DNA of 64,000 bases, from positions 558,001-622,000 of the forward strand of contig NZ_PIPQ01000001.1 of the NCBI RefSeq assembly GCF_003987015.1, written 5' to 3'. The stretch is from Aliidiomarina taiwanensis (GTDB lineage Bacteria; Pseudomonadota; Gammaproteobacteria; Enterobacterales; Alteromonadaceae). Position 1 is the first letter of the stretch. Each line of letters opens with the position of its first letter. Below are positions 20,909 to 28,201 of this stretch, one piece after another. The notes beneath the pieces were generated by a model, which saw nothing but the letters and a program-made list of their open reading frames with translations, was not told the origin of the DNA and ran no database searches. The position numbers and the translations under genes are program-made.

Positions 20909-22280
20909 CCCCGTTCGCGTGAGCGTGGTCGGCCATACGAATACGGGGAAAACCTCGTTTTTGCGTACGCTACTAAAAGACCCGCACTTTGGTGAGGTGT
21001 CTTCGACCCCAAGTACCACCCGCGACGTACTCATGGCCGAGTTGCGGGCGCAGCACGAAACCATTGTGCAGCTATTTGATACGCCCGGACTAGAAGACAG
21101 CCAAGCCTTATACGAACACTTGCAAGGCTATATGGACGACCGTCATAAGCACAACGGTCCAGCGCTCCTGGAGCTGTTTTTAAATGCTCCTGAAGCCAAG
21201 GCCACCTTTGAACAAGAAGCAAAAGTAATACGGCAACTGTTAAATACAGACATTGCCTTGTTTGTTATTGACACCCGAACGCCGGTACTAGAAAAGTACC
21301 TTGACGAGCTGGCTATTTTGCGATTGGCAGCAAAACCCATTATTCCTGTATTAAACTTTCTTGATGCCGGGCGCGACTTACAGCCCTGGCAAGAAGCTTT
21401 GGCGCGCGTAAATTTGCACAACAGTGTGCTGTTTGACACCCAAAGTAGCTCCTTGGCTGACGAAAATAGGCTATTGGAGCAGTGTATTGCAGCTATGCCT
21501 ATGGCCCGCGAGCCTTTACTGCGGTTACAGCAAGCACGGGAGCAAGAGCAGGCTTTCAAACAGTCCGCAGCCTTTCAGTTACTTGCTGAGCTATTGGTGA
21601 ATGTAGGGGCCTTCCAAATAGCCGTAGACGCTGACAATGAAATTGACCTCATCGAAGCGCAGTCTGCATTTAAAAACACGGTCATACAAGCAGAAAACCA
21701 GTGTTTACAAGACATACTTGGCGTGTTTGGGTTTGATCTTGGCGACGCGCGTTTGCAGCAGCTGCCGATTACGGAGGGTAGTTGGCAGCAACACAGTTTT
21801 AATGCCGACGCTTGGAAAAAGCTCGGTGTGGAGGCAGGTACAGGGGTTGTCGCCGGCGGCACGGTCGGTGCGGGCATTGACATACTCACCGGTGGTTTAA
21901 GTTTAGGGGCAGGCACCGTGCTTGGCGCCATGGTGGGGGGCTTGTACCAAGGGAGTAAAAAATTCAGCAAAAAACTACAAGCTAAATTCACCGGTAAAGT
22001 ATTAATGCAAGCAGAAAGCCAGGTGTTGGACATGCTGTTAAAGCGACAATTGCTGCTTATTCGCGCCTTATTGCACAGGGGCCATGCAGCCATTGAGCCA
22101 TTACAACTAGAGCTAGACAACAGCTTGGTTATAAGTACGGATTTACGCACTAAATTACGCAGTTTAAGCCAACAGCCAAGTTGGTCGCAGCTTGGCGGAG
22201 GAAGAGGGCATAGCCATGATCGTGCTGGCTTTATTAAGGAAGTAAAGGTGGCGTTAGACCGTATGTTGAGTGCTAAATAG
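20901..22280 (+). CDS. Era/TrmE-type GTPase with DUF3482 domain
   Basis: A 459-residue protein with an N-terminal GTPase domain: G1 GHTNTGKTS (residues 11-19), a switch region with TPSTTRD, G3 DTPGLED (60-66). The usual G4 NKxD is replaced by NFLD (152-155), so guanine recognition may be altered. A C-terminal part has a glycine-rich membrane-active stretch (about 309-349, GVVAGGTVGAGIDILTGG) like a glycine zipper, then a helical end. It is translationally coupled to the DUF2868 membrane protein, which suggests a membrane-associated GTPase. The biological role is unknown. Confidence 0.8.
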   Translation: MFNPVRVSVVGHTNTGKTSFLRTLLKDPHFGEVSSTPSTTRDVLMAELRAQHETIVQLFDTPGLEDSQALYEHLQGYMDDRHKHNGPALLELFLNAPEAKATFEQEAKVIRQLLNTDIALFVIDTRTPVLEKYLDELAILRLAAKPIIPVLNFLDAGRDLQPWQEALARVNLHNSVLFDTQSSSLADENRLLEQCIAAMPMAREPLLRLQQAREQEQAFKQSAAFQLLAELLVNVGAFQIAVDADNEIDLIEAQSAFKNTVIQAENQCLQDILGVFGFDLGDARLQQLPITEGSWQQHSFNADAWKKLGVEAGTGVVAGGTVGAGIDILTGGLSLGAGTVLGAMVGGLYQGSKKFSKKLQAKFTGKVLMQAESQVLDMLLKRQLLLIRALLHRGHAAIEPLQLELDNSLVISTDLRTKLRSLSQQPSWSQLGGGRGHSHDRAGFIKEVKVALDRMLSAK

Positions 22281-22377
22281 CTTTTGCTTGAGCTAAGCTT
22301 GACTTTAGGTTAAAGCCTGCAATTATATGTAACGAGATGTTAACAACTGCCTTTTTTATTTAGACAAGGACGTGAAG

Positions 22378-23022
22378 ATGAAGAAAGTAATTGTTGCAAT
22401 CCCCAAAGGTGTTCAGTGTCGTGGTGTTGTGGCCGAGCTAAGTGCACAGCATTGGAAGCCCATCGAGGTCAGTCACGGCAATGCTCTTTTAGAGCAGCTC
22501 CAACAAAGCCCCAATGCTATTGTGATTCTTTCGGCTCATTTCGAAAAGTCACGTATGCAAGGTCTATTGCGAACGATTTATCGACAACACACCCGAGCAA
22601 AAGTCATGCTTTGGACCTACACACTCGCCTGTGCGCTGGACATGCGAACACGGCACCCGCTGATTCCCGGTTATTTTTATCAGTTTGTAGAAACAGAAGA
22701 GTTAGTCCGTGGCTGTCAGGTCGTTGCCTTAGGGCAACGCTATAGCTCGCCCTATCTAACCGCTGCCTTTAAGCGTTATCGTCAATACGCAGACGACAGC
22801 TGCGTGACGTTCGGCTTAAGTAATCGCGAGCGACAAATATTTCAAATGGTCAGCCTGGGGTTATCGGTGAAAGAAATAGCAGAGCGATTGGTGATATCCA
22901 ACAAAACCGTTAACACATTCCGATATCGACTTTATGAAAAGCTGCAAGTAAGCAGTGATGTGCAATTAGCTCACTTAGCTATAAAAAGTGGGCTGGTAGA
23001 GCCGCAAGCGGAGCTGCCCTAA
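22378..23022 (+). CDS. uvrY: UvrY/GacA-type regulator with non-phosphorylatable pseudo-receiver
   Basis: A 214-residue protein with a C-terminal LuxR-type helix-turn-helix (about 145-205, LSNRERQIFQMVSLGLSVKEIAERL and NKTVNTFRYRLYEKL) that resembles E. coli UvrY strongly. Its place directly before uvrC and pgsA is that of uvrY/gacA. The N-terminal receiver has lost the acidic pair (UvrY Asp8-Asp9 are Ile8-Pro9 here), the phosphoacceptor (Asp54 is Ser52) and the conserved lysine (Lys104 is Gln102). Phosphorylation by a BarA-type kinase is therefore unlikely. I use ATG at 22378 because AAGGA lies 7 nt upstream; GTG at 22372 is too close. A true UvrY elsewhere is possible. Confidence 0.85.
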   Translation: MKKVIVAIPKGVQCRGVVAELSAQHWKPIEVSHGNALLEQLQQSPNAIVILSAHFEKSRMQGLLRTIYRQHTRAKVMLWTYTLACALDMRTRHPLIPGYFYQFVETEELVRGCQVVALGQRYSSPYLTAAFKRYRQYADDSCVTFGLSNRERQIFQMVSLGLSVKEIAERLVISNKTVNTFRYRLYEKLQVSSDVQLAHLAIKSGLVEPQAELP

Positions 23023-23047
23023 GCTACAGAGCACAGGACAGACCTAT

Positions 23048-23086
23048 GGCTATCTGGTAAACTGGCTACGTGTTTAACAGATAGCC
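23048..23086 (+). promoter_or_regulatory. Long hairpin directly upstream of uvrC
   Basis: An inverted repeat of 15 bp with one mismatch (23048-23062 with 23072-23086, arms GGCTATCTGGTAAAC and GTTTAACAGATAGCC) and a 9-nt loop. There is no T run, so it is not a standard terminator. It ends just before AAGG, 16 nt ahead of the GTG start of uvrC, and could set mRNA stability or translation. Confidence 0.6.
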
Positions 23087-23102
23087 AAGGTAAATAAATA
23101 AG

Positions 23103-24929
23103 GTGTTTGACTCCTCACAGTTTCTAGCCACTCTAACCCAACAACCTGGGGTGTACCGCATGTACGACGCCGACGGTGAGGTTATTTATGTAGGGAAGGC
23201 CAAGAACCTGAAAAAACGCGTGTCGAGTTACTTTCGGAAACAGCTGGACGCGGTTAAAACCAAAGCTTTGGTGCGCAACATAGCCAATATGGATGTGACA
23301 GTCACCAATTCGGAAGCCGAGGCGCTTATACTTGAAAACACCTTTATTAAAAAGTACCGTCCACGCTATAACGTGTTACTGCGTGACGATAAAAGCTACC
23401 CGTTCATTTTCATATCTAACCACAAACACCCGCGGATAGCCTTTCACCGTGGCGCACGCCGTGAAAAGGGGGACTATTTTGGCCCTTTCCCAAATGGTCA
23501 TGCGGTTCGTGAAAGCCTAAAGCTTTTGCAAAAACTCTTTCCCGTACGTCAATGCGATGACACTTTTTACCGTGCGCGCAGTCGACCTTGCTTGCAATAT
23601 CAACTGAAGCGGTGTTTGGCACCCTGTGTGAACATACCAAGCGACGAAGAGTATCAAGCACAAGTTGATTTAGTGCGCATGTTTATGCGGGGGCGGAACG
23701 ACGAAGTGATTGAACGCTTAGTGGCAGCTATGGACCAAGCCAGCCAAGCACTCGACTTTGAAAAAGCTGCGGAGTTACGAGATCAAATTGCAGCACTGCG
23801 CCAAGTACAAGAGCGTAATGCAGTGTCCGGAGCACAGGAAGAGCTTGATGTCGTTGGCTTCTGGCGAGAAGGAGGCATGACCTGCATTCACTTGTTGTTT
23901 ATTCGACAAAATGCCGTGCATGGGAGTAGAAGTTACTACCCGAAAGTTCCGGCCCATACGCCCGACGCGGAGGTTCTTGAGTCGTTTTTAGTGCAGTTTT
24001 ACTTAAACGAAAGCCAAGGAAAGCGGGTGACCAGCGAAATTGTCAGCCCGCTCCAGCCAACCCACGCCAAAGAGCTTAGTCAACAACTGACAGACGCGTT
24101 ACAGCAGCGGGTGCGCATTACCAGTAACCACCGGGGGCAACGTGCCCAATACCGAGCCTTGGCGAACAAGAACGCCATGAATGCGCTGCAAAGCAGGTTA
24201 GGGCAGGCTTCGCTTATGCAGTCGCGTTTCGATGCTTTACAAAAGCTCGTGGCAAGCGAGCTGAATGACGAGGAGCCAAACCTCGAGCGCTTTGAATGCT
24301 TTGATATTTCCCATACTATGGGCGAGCAAACCGTGGCTTCGTGTGTGGTGTTTGGCCCAGAAGGACCTCGAACATCTGAGTACCGTCGGTATAATATCGA
24401 CGGCATAACCCCAGGCGACGACTTCGCCGCCATGGCGCAAGTGTTAAGCAGGCGCTATAAGCATGCAGTGGAGCGTGACACAGTGCCTGATATCGTGTTT
24501 ATTGATGGCGGCAAGGGTCAGCTTACCCAAGCGGAAGAGTACTTTGCTGAGTGGCCGCAGAAGCCGCTGCTGATAGGCGTGGCGAAAGGGGAAAGTCGGA
24601 AGTTAGGGCTGGAAACACTCATTTTTGGCTATAGCCGCAATACCCGGCATTTACCCGCGGACAACCCTGGACTGCACTTTATTCAATACATTCGAGACGA
24701 GTCTCACAGGTTTGCCATTACAGGCCACAAACAGCGGCGCGCCAAAGCGAAGAAAACCTCTACATTAGAGTCTATTCCGTCGGTAGGGCCTAAGCGTCGC
24801 CAAAATCTATTGAAATATCTAGGTGGATTACAACAAGTAAAAGGGGCTAGTATAGAGCAGCTAGCCAATGTACCTGGTATTAGTAAACCCTTAGCAGAAA
24901 CCATTTATTATGCTTTGCGTGATGAATAA
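23103..24929 (+). CDS. uvrC: Excinuclease ABC subunit C
   Basis: A 608-residue nucleotide-excision-repair endonuclease that makes both incisions around UvrAB-marked damage. It has the N-terminal GIY-YIG nuclease (GVYRMYDADGEVIYVGKA, about residues 16-33), a UVR motif that contacts UvrB (ALDFEKAAELRDQIAAL, about 206-222), the RNase H-like C-terminal nuclease (ECFDISHTMGEQTVAS; FIDGGKGQL) and a terminal helix-hairpin-helix pair (SIPSVGPKRRQNLLKYLGG). The start is GTG with a weak ribosome-binding site below a hairpin, which suggests low or controlled translation. Confidence 0.97.
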   Translation: MFDSSQFLATLTQQPGVYRMYDADGEVIYVGKAKNLKKRVSSYFRKQLDAVKTKALVRNIANMDVTVTNSEAEALILENTFIKKYRPRYNVLLRDDKSYPFIFISNHKHPRIAFHRGARREKGDYFGPFPNGHAVRESLKLLQKLFPVRQCDDTFYRARSRPCLQYQLKRCLAPCVNIPSDEEYQAQVDLVRMFMRGRNDEVIERLVAAMDQASQALDFEKAAELRDQIAALRQVQERNAVSGAQEELDVVGFWREGGMTCIHLLFIRQNAVHGSRSYYPKVPAHTPDAEVLESFLVQFYLNESQGKRVTSEIVSPLQPTHAKELSQQLTDALQQRVRITSNHRGQRAQYRALANKNAMNALQSRLGQASLMQSRFDALQKLVASELNDEEPNLERFECFDISHTMGEQTVASCVVFGPEGPRTSEYRRYNIDGITPGDDFAAMAQVLSRRYKHAVERDTVPDIVFIDGGKGQLTQAEEYFAEWPQKPLLIGVAKGESRKLGLETLIFGYSRNTRHLPADNPGLHFIQYIRDESHRFAITGHKQRRAKAKKTSTLESIPSVGPKRRQNLLKYLGGLQQVKGASIEQLANVPGISKPLAETIYYALRDE

Positions 24930-24965
24930 CACAAAAACCTTACAATAAAAGAGAACGAGCAGTTT

Positions 24966-25523
24966 ATGTGGAATATCCCAAATCTATTAACGTCTTTTCG
25001 GATTTTACTTATCCCGGTGTTTTTAGTGTTTTTCTATTTACCTGTGCCCTATGCACACTTTGCCGCGGCCTGTATTTTTGTTTTTGCGGCCATCACGGAC
25101 GGACTAGACGGCTACATGGCACGAAAGCTGAACCAACACACCAAGTTTGGCGCATTTCTTGACCCTGTAGCAGACAAAATTATGGTAGCCGCTGCGCTCA
25201 TTGTCGTGGTTGAACACCATCAAACCCTTTGGATTACCATACCCGGTTTGATTATTATCAGCCGAGAGCTTATTATCTCGGCTCTGCGCGAATGGATGGC
25301 GGAAGTAGGTAAGCGCGATGCGGTGGCAGTTTCCTCCTTGGGGAAAATTAAAACCACAGCACAAATGATTGCGCTTACGGCACTCCTTTGGAATGCAAAT
25401 ATGTTTATTTCGACCGTTGGCACGGTTGCCTTGTATACAGCTGCAGTCCTTACCCTGTGGTCGATGCAAGTCTACTTAATGAGCGCTTGGGACGAATTAA
25501 CGGCTGAAAATAGAGCGAATTAG
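24966..25523 (+). CDS. pgsA: Phosphatidylglycerophosphate synthase
   Basis: A 185-residue inner-membrane CDP-alcohol phosphotransferase making phosphatidylglycerophosphate, the first committed step to phosphatidylglycerol and cardiolipin. It has the family signature D-G-x2-A-R-x8-G-x3-D-x3-D, seen here as DGLDGYMARKLNQHTKFG followed by AFLDPVADK (about residues 40-66), and several membrane helices. It lies 36 bp after uvrC and precedes the tRNA cluster, exactly as in E. coli. A cardiolipin synthase is encoded at the other end of the window. Confidence 0.97.
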   Translation: MWNIPNLLTSFRILLIPVFLVFFYLPVPYAHFAAACIFVFAAITDGLDGYMARKLNQHTKFGAFLDPVADKIMVAAALIVVVEHHQTLWITIPGLIIISRELIISALREWMAEVGKRDAVAVSSLGKIKTTAQMIALTALLWNANMFISTVGTVALYTAAVLTLWSMQVYLMSAWDELTAENRAN

Positions 25524-25563
25524 CCAAAAAAGCAGCAGTCGAACAAAAAAGTGAAAATTGTTG

Positions 25564-25591
25564 TTGACGGCAGAATCTCTATGGGTAGAAT
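25564..25591 (+). promoter_or_regulatory. Stringent-type promoter of the Gly-Cys-Leu tRNA cluster
   Basis: TTGACG (25564-25569), a 16-nt spacer, and TAGAAT (25586-25591), followed by the GC-rich discriminator GGCCCTGCG typical of growth-rate-regulated stable RNA promoters. Expected start is near 25598, about 40 nt before tRNA-Gly. Confidence 0.75.
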
Positions 25592-25636
25592 GGCCCTGCG
25601 TTTGGCAAGAGCCACACGCAAGAACTGAAATAAAGT

Positions 25637-25712
25637 GCGAGTATAGCTCAGCTGGTAGAGCGCAACCTTGCCAAGGTTGAGGTCACGAGTTCGAACCTCG
25701 TTACTCGCTCCA
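25637..25712 (+). tRNA. glyW: tRNA-Gly (GCC anticodon)
   Basis: A 76-nt tRNA with acceptor GCGAGTA/TACTCGC, D arm AGCTCAGCTGGTAGAGC, anticodon loop TTGCCAA (GCC), T arm GAGTTCGAACCTC and encoded TCCA. It reads GGC and GGU. First of a three-tRNA transcript with the same order as E. coli glyW-cysT-leuZ. Confidence 0.96.
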
Positions 25713-25727
25713 ATATTTCAAGTCTCT

Positions 25728-25801
25728 GGCGGGTTGGCAGAATGGCTATGCAGCGGATTGCAAATCCGTGGATCTCGGTTCGACTCCGGGACCCGCCTCC
25801 A
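25728..25801 (+). tRNA. cysT: tRNA-Cys (GCA anticodon)
   Basis: A 74-nt tRNA with acceptor GGCGGGT/ACCCGCC, anticodon arm GGATT-GCA-AATCC (GCA anticodon), T arm CGGTTCGACTCCG and encoded TCCA. Fifteen bases separate it from tRNA-Gly. Confidence 0.96.
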
Positions 25802-25837
25802 GACTTGAGACAGTTTAAAGTACAAAAAAATGTGTTT

Positions 25838-25924
25838 GCCCGGGTGGTGGAATTGGTAGACACAAGGGATTTAAAATCCCTCGCTGGTAACAGCGTGCCG
25901 GTTCAAGTCCGGCCCCGGGCACCA
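25838..25924 (+). tRNA. leuZ: tRNA-Leu (UAA anticodon)
   Basis: An 87-nt class II tRNA with acceptor GCCCGGG/CCCGGGC, anticodon loop region GGGAT-TTAAA-ATCCC (UAA), a long variable arm (CGCTGGTAACAGCG), T arm CCGGTTCAAGTCCGG and encoded ACCA. It reads UUA/UUG. It is the last tRNA of the cluster. Just past it lies the AAA+/ADP-ribosylglycohydrolase pair. Confidence 0.96.
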
Positions 25925-26023
25925 ATTTCAATTGGTCACAACTCAAGTATCACTGCTTCTCCTGCAGCATTTAAATCTCACTCTTCAAGCTTTCTATCAA
26001 GACTTCTCCCTAACACTGCTTTG

Positions 26024-27091
26024 CTAATGCAGTAGGTCATGTTCACTGACATGGTGTTCCCCTAAATCAATAATGTGCGCAAAGTCTGCGTCGCAGAGCT
26101 CAATATTTTCTTCTGCTCTTAATAAGGCACAGCCCACCGCACGATGCAGCGCTTTTTTGATTTCCCGTGGCGGGCGCTCAGCCAACGCAAATAAACTATG
26201 CCGTGGCAGGGTGTTACTGACCCTATCGGATAGCTTTAATTGCTCTAGCAGGTGCTTAAATATATTCGGCACAATAACCAAGTTTTGTTCCAAGCTAGGA
26301 GCTGTCACATGAAAGTTGTTCACTCGGCTGCGAATAGCGGCTGGCACCTGCTCTAGGTTATTTGTAGTGGTAATATAAAGGGCGTTGCTGACGTCAATAT
26401 CAATATCTAAGAACTGATCCCGAAAGCTTCTTGCTTGCTCTGTATCTAAAATACTGTAAAGCGGGTGGTATAAGTTCTCATTGGTGCCATTTTTTAATAA
26501 ACAAATCTCGTCTAATAGCACCACAGGGCTGTATGTCTTGGCTTTGATAATCAAGGTTGTAGCTAACGCACCGGCCGTTGCTTTGCTAAACATGCTATTG
26601 CCACCCACAAGCTCAAATTCCGCATGCATACCGCCCACATGCAAGTCAAAGAACTCCGTGTTTAATGCTTCAGCTAGCGCTTTAACAAACAAGGTTTTAC
26701 CAATGCCAGGTTCGCCTTGTAAGTTAATGGGAGGCACCGCAAGGGAAGTGCCTGCGTGCTGGCAAATAGCGATCTGCCCTTGGAAGTACGCGATCACCTC
26801 AGAAAAGTTTGGGAACTGTTGCTTTAAGGCATTCAGTTCCTTTATTTGGTTGGTAATAGGTACCAGGGTTTTATAAGGCTTCTCTTGCAGAAATGGCCGA
26901 AAAGCAGCACTGTTTTGCTCCGAAGAGAGCCGTTTGCTTTGCTTTAAATGCGACGGTTGAAATAGCATAGGCGAATGGTTTTTATCGCGTTGAAAAGCCT
27001 CTGGAAACGGACCCATTATCTCATCAACTAAATCGTCCAATGAGAAGTCGTCCTTAGCTGAGCACTTGGCTGGTTTATTATTCTTGCTCAT
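26024..27091 (-). CDS. Lon-like AAA+ ATPase without a protease domain
   Basis: A 355-residue protein with a helical, charged N-terminal region of about 115 residues and one AAA+ module: Walker A GEPGIGKT (about 126-133), Walker B VVLLDEI (about 190-196), sensor 1 TTTNN (about 241-245) and an arginine-finger candidate IRSR (about 253-256). The pore-side stretch GGMHAEFELVGG and the VPAAIRSRV order recall Lon, but the protein ends about 100 residues after the arginine finger, with no Ser-Lys peptidase. Substrate and function are unknown. It is downstream of the ADP-ribosylglycohydrolase gene on the same strand. I chose ATG at 27091 because GAGGA lies 6 nt upstream. Confidence 0.75.
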   Translation of the reverse strand: MSKNNKPAKCSAKDDFSLDDLVDEIMGPFPEAFQRDKNHSPMLFQPSHLKQSKRLSSEQNSAAFRPFLQEKPYKTLVPITNQIKELNALKQQFPNFSEVIAYFQGQIAICQHAGTSLAVPPINLQGEPGIGKTLFVKALAEALNTEFFDLHVGGMHAEFELVGGNSMFSKATAGALATTLIIKAKTYSPVVLLDEICLLKNGTNENLYHPLYSILDTEQARSFRDQFLDIDIDVSNALYITTTNNLEQVPAAIRSRVNNFHVTAPSLEQNLVIVPNIFKHLLEQLKLSDRVSNTLPRHSLFALAERPPREIKKALHRAVGCALLRAEENIELCDADFAHIIDLGEHHVSEHDLLH

Positions 27092-27163
27092 GTTCAATCC
27101 TCACTTTTTAGGTATAGGGAGACCAAAGCCCTTGCTAGGGCCTTTGCAGGGAAATGGGGTAGT

Positions 27164-27958
27164 TTAGTGTGTGTAGAGTGGGACCTGTAAAGGCGACTCT
27201 ACCCGAACAAACTCTGGGTAATGAAGGGCAAGGTAGCTCAGCAGCCTTTGCGTTTCTTCTGTGGGCAAGTGAGCGCCAGGAAACGAGGCGGCTAATGCTG
27301 TGGCCATTGAAGTAATGGAGTCCGTATCGCCGCCCACATGCAAGCCTAAGCGCAGGCAGTGTATAGGGTCGCGAGCTATCAGCCCCAAGCAAATAGCCAC
27401 GGGAACGGTTTCAGCGGCAGCCGTTGTAAATTCGAAGTGGTGGAAAAGGGCGTCTATGTCATAGTCCAGTGAATAGGCGTAGGTTCGTTCAATGGTACTG
27501 CGTATGGTGTCCTTGCTGATTCCTTGACGGGCTAAATAAATAGCTTCAGCAAGCGCCCGTGCGCCTGTTATTGCGTCTTCGCCCGTGTGGGTCAGTGCAG
27601 CGTTTTCTTCCACTAAGGCCAAGACAGTATGTAAATCCGTGTCGAGGCTGGCAATGGGCGAAATACGTATCGCCGCGCCATTGCTGTTTGCATTTAAATA
27701 CACGGGGCTTTCACCCGCAGCCCATTGCTCCATGGTGGCCCCAAAGCCCACCTGGGGATATTGCGTGCACGCATACTTGAGCCAGGGAGCGAAAGACTGC
27801 TCTTTCGTTAGGGCCCAGTAAGTTGCCAAGGTCATCATAGAGTCGTCTGTGATGTGGCTCGTGGTCAGTACTAAGGGCAACATCATGCCTTTAATACCTG
27901 CAGCCTCATAAACGCTTCCAACAAAATCACCGAGTATTGCGCCAGTTATTGTTTGCAT
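27164..27958 (-). CDS. ADP-ribosylglycohydrolase family protein
   Basis: A 264-residue DraG/ARH-type hydrolase expected to remove ADP-ribose from a protein, nucleic acid or small molecule, using two metal ions. The N-terminal metal ligands TDDS (residues 37-40), the THTGEDAITGA stretch (about 123-133) and the C-terminal metal motif GGDTDS (209-214) are intact, so it should be active. No ADP-ribosyltransferase toxin or dinitrogenase gene is nearby. Its target is unknown. It is the upstream gene of a likely two-gene unit with the AAA+ ATPase (72 bp apart). ATG at 27958 has AAGG about 6 nt upstream. Confidence 0.88.
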   Translation of the reverse strand: MQTITGAILGDFVGSVYEAAGIKGMMLPLVLTTSHITDDSMMTLATYWALTKEQSFAPWLKYACTQYPQVGFGATMEQWAAGESPVYLNANSNGAAIRISPIASLDTDLHTVLALVEENAALTHTGEDAITGARALAEAIYLARQGISKDTIRSTIERTYAYSLDYDIDALFHHFEFTTAAAETVPVAICLGLIARDPIHCLRLGLHVGGDTDSITSMATALAASFPGAHLPTEETQRLLSYLALHYPEFVRVESPLQVPLYTH

Positions 27959-27982
27959 AAACATCCTTCATCCAATGAACAG

Positions 27983-28015
27983 ACAGGCTGTTTTTATCAA
28001 AAAAAAACAGCCTGT
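27983..28015. repeat. Perfect hairpin upstream of the ADP-ribosylglycohydrolase gene
   Basis: A 13-bp perfect inverted repeat (27983-27995 with 28003-28015, ACAGGCTGTTTTT) with a 7-nt AT-rich loop. The T and A runs are inside the stem, so it is not a standard terminator on either strand. It could end lysR transcription, or act in the leader of the glycohydrolase gene. Confidence 0.5.
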
Positions 28016-28080
28016 AAACGTATAGTGCAATCAGTTTTTAGTGTTTGTGGTGTATTAAAAAGGGTGAGCTATCTAATGTC

Positions 28081-28114
28081 GTTCGGGTGGCATTCTGACA
28101 TAGGCCTCCCGAAC
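28081..28114. repeat. GC-rich inverted repeat between lysR and the accessory pair
   Basis: An 11-bp inverted repeat with one mismatch (28081-28091 GTTCGGGTGGC with 28104-28114 GCCTCCCGAAC). There is no T run after it. The 240-bp gap that contains it and the previous hairpin holds no gene. Confidence 0.45.
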
Positions 28115-28201
28115 GGGAAGGGGACACTAGCATAATAGAGTGTAAAAGTCAAGATTATTTCGCTTTAGGGGTTGTTTTTGTGTCAGTTGTTTGCTAGGGC
28201 C

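Noticed and set aside
21575-22150. A 191-codon minus-strand frame opposite the DUF3482 GTPase
   Set aside because: It is rich in Ser, Cys and Pro without any recognisable motif, overlaps a recognised gene completely and has no ribosome-binding site.
23041-23102. LexA (SOS) box upstream of uvrC
   Set aside because: The nearest CTG and CAG triplets are 13 nt apart instead of 10 and belong to the hairpin; no CTG-N10-CAG palindrome was seen.
25921-25936. Perfect palindrome ACCAATT-TC-AATTGGT at the tRNA-Leu end
   Set aside because: I considered an attachment site or terminator. There is no T run, and I found no second copy of the tRNA 3' end near 28000, so integration at this tRNA is not supported.
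25742-26035. A 97-codon plus-strand frame through tRNA-Cys and tRNA-Leu
   Set aside because: It overlaps two tRNA genes and has no coding features; it is a chance frame.
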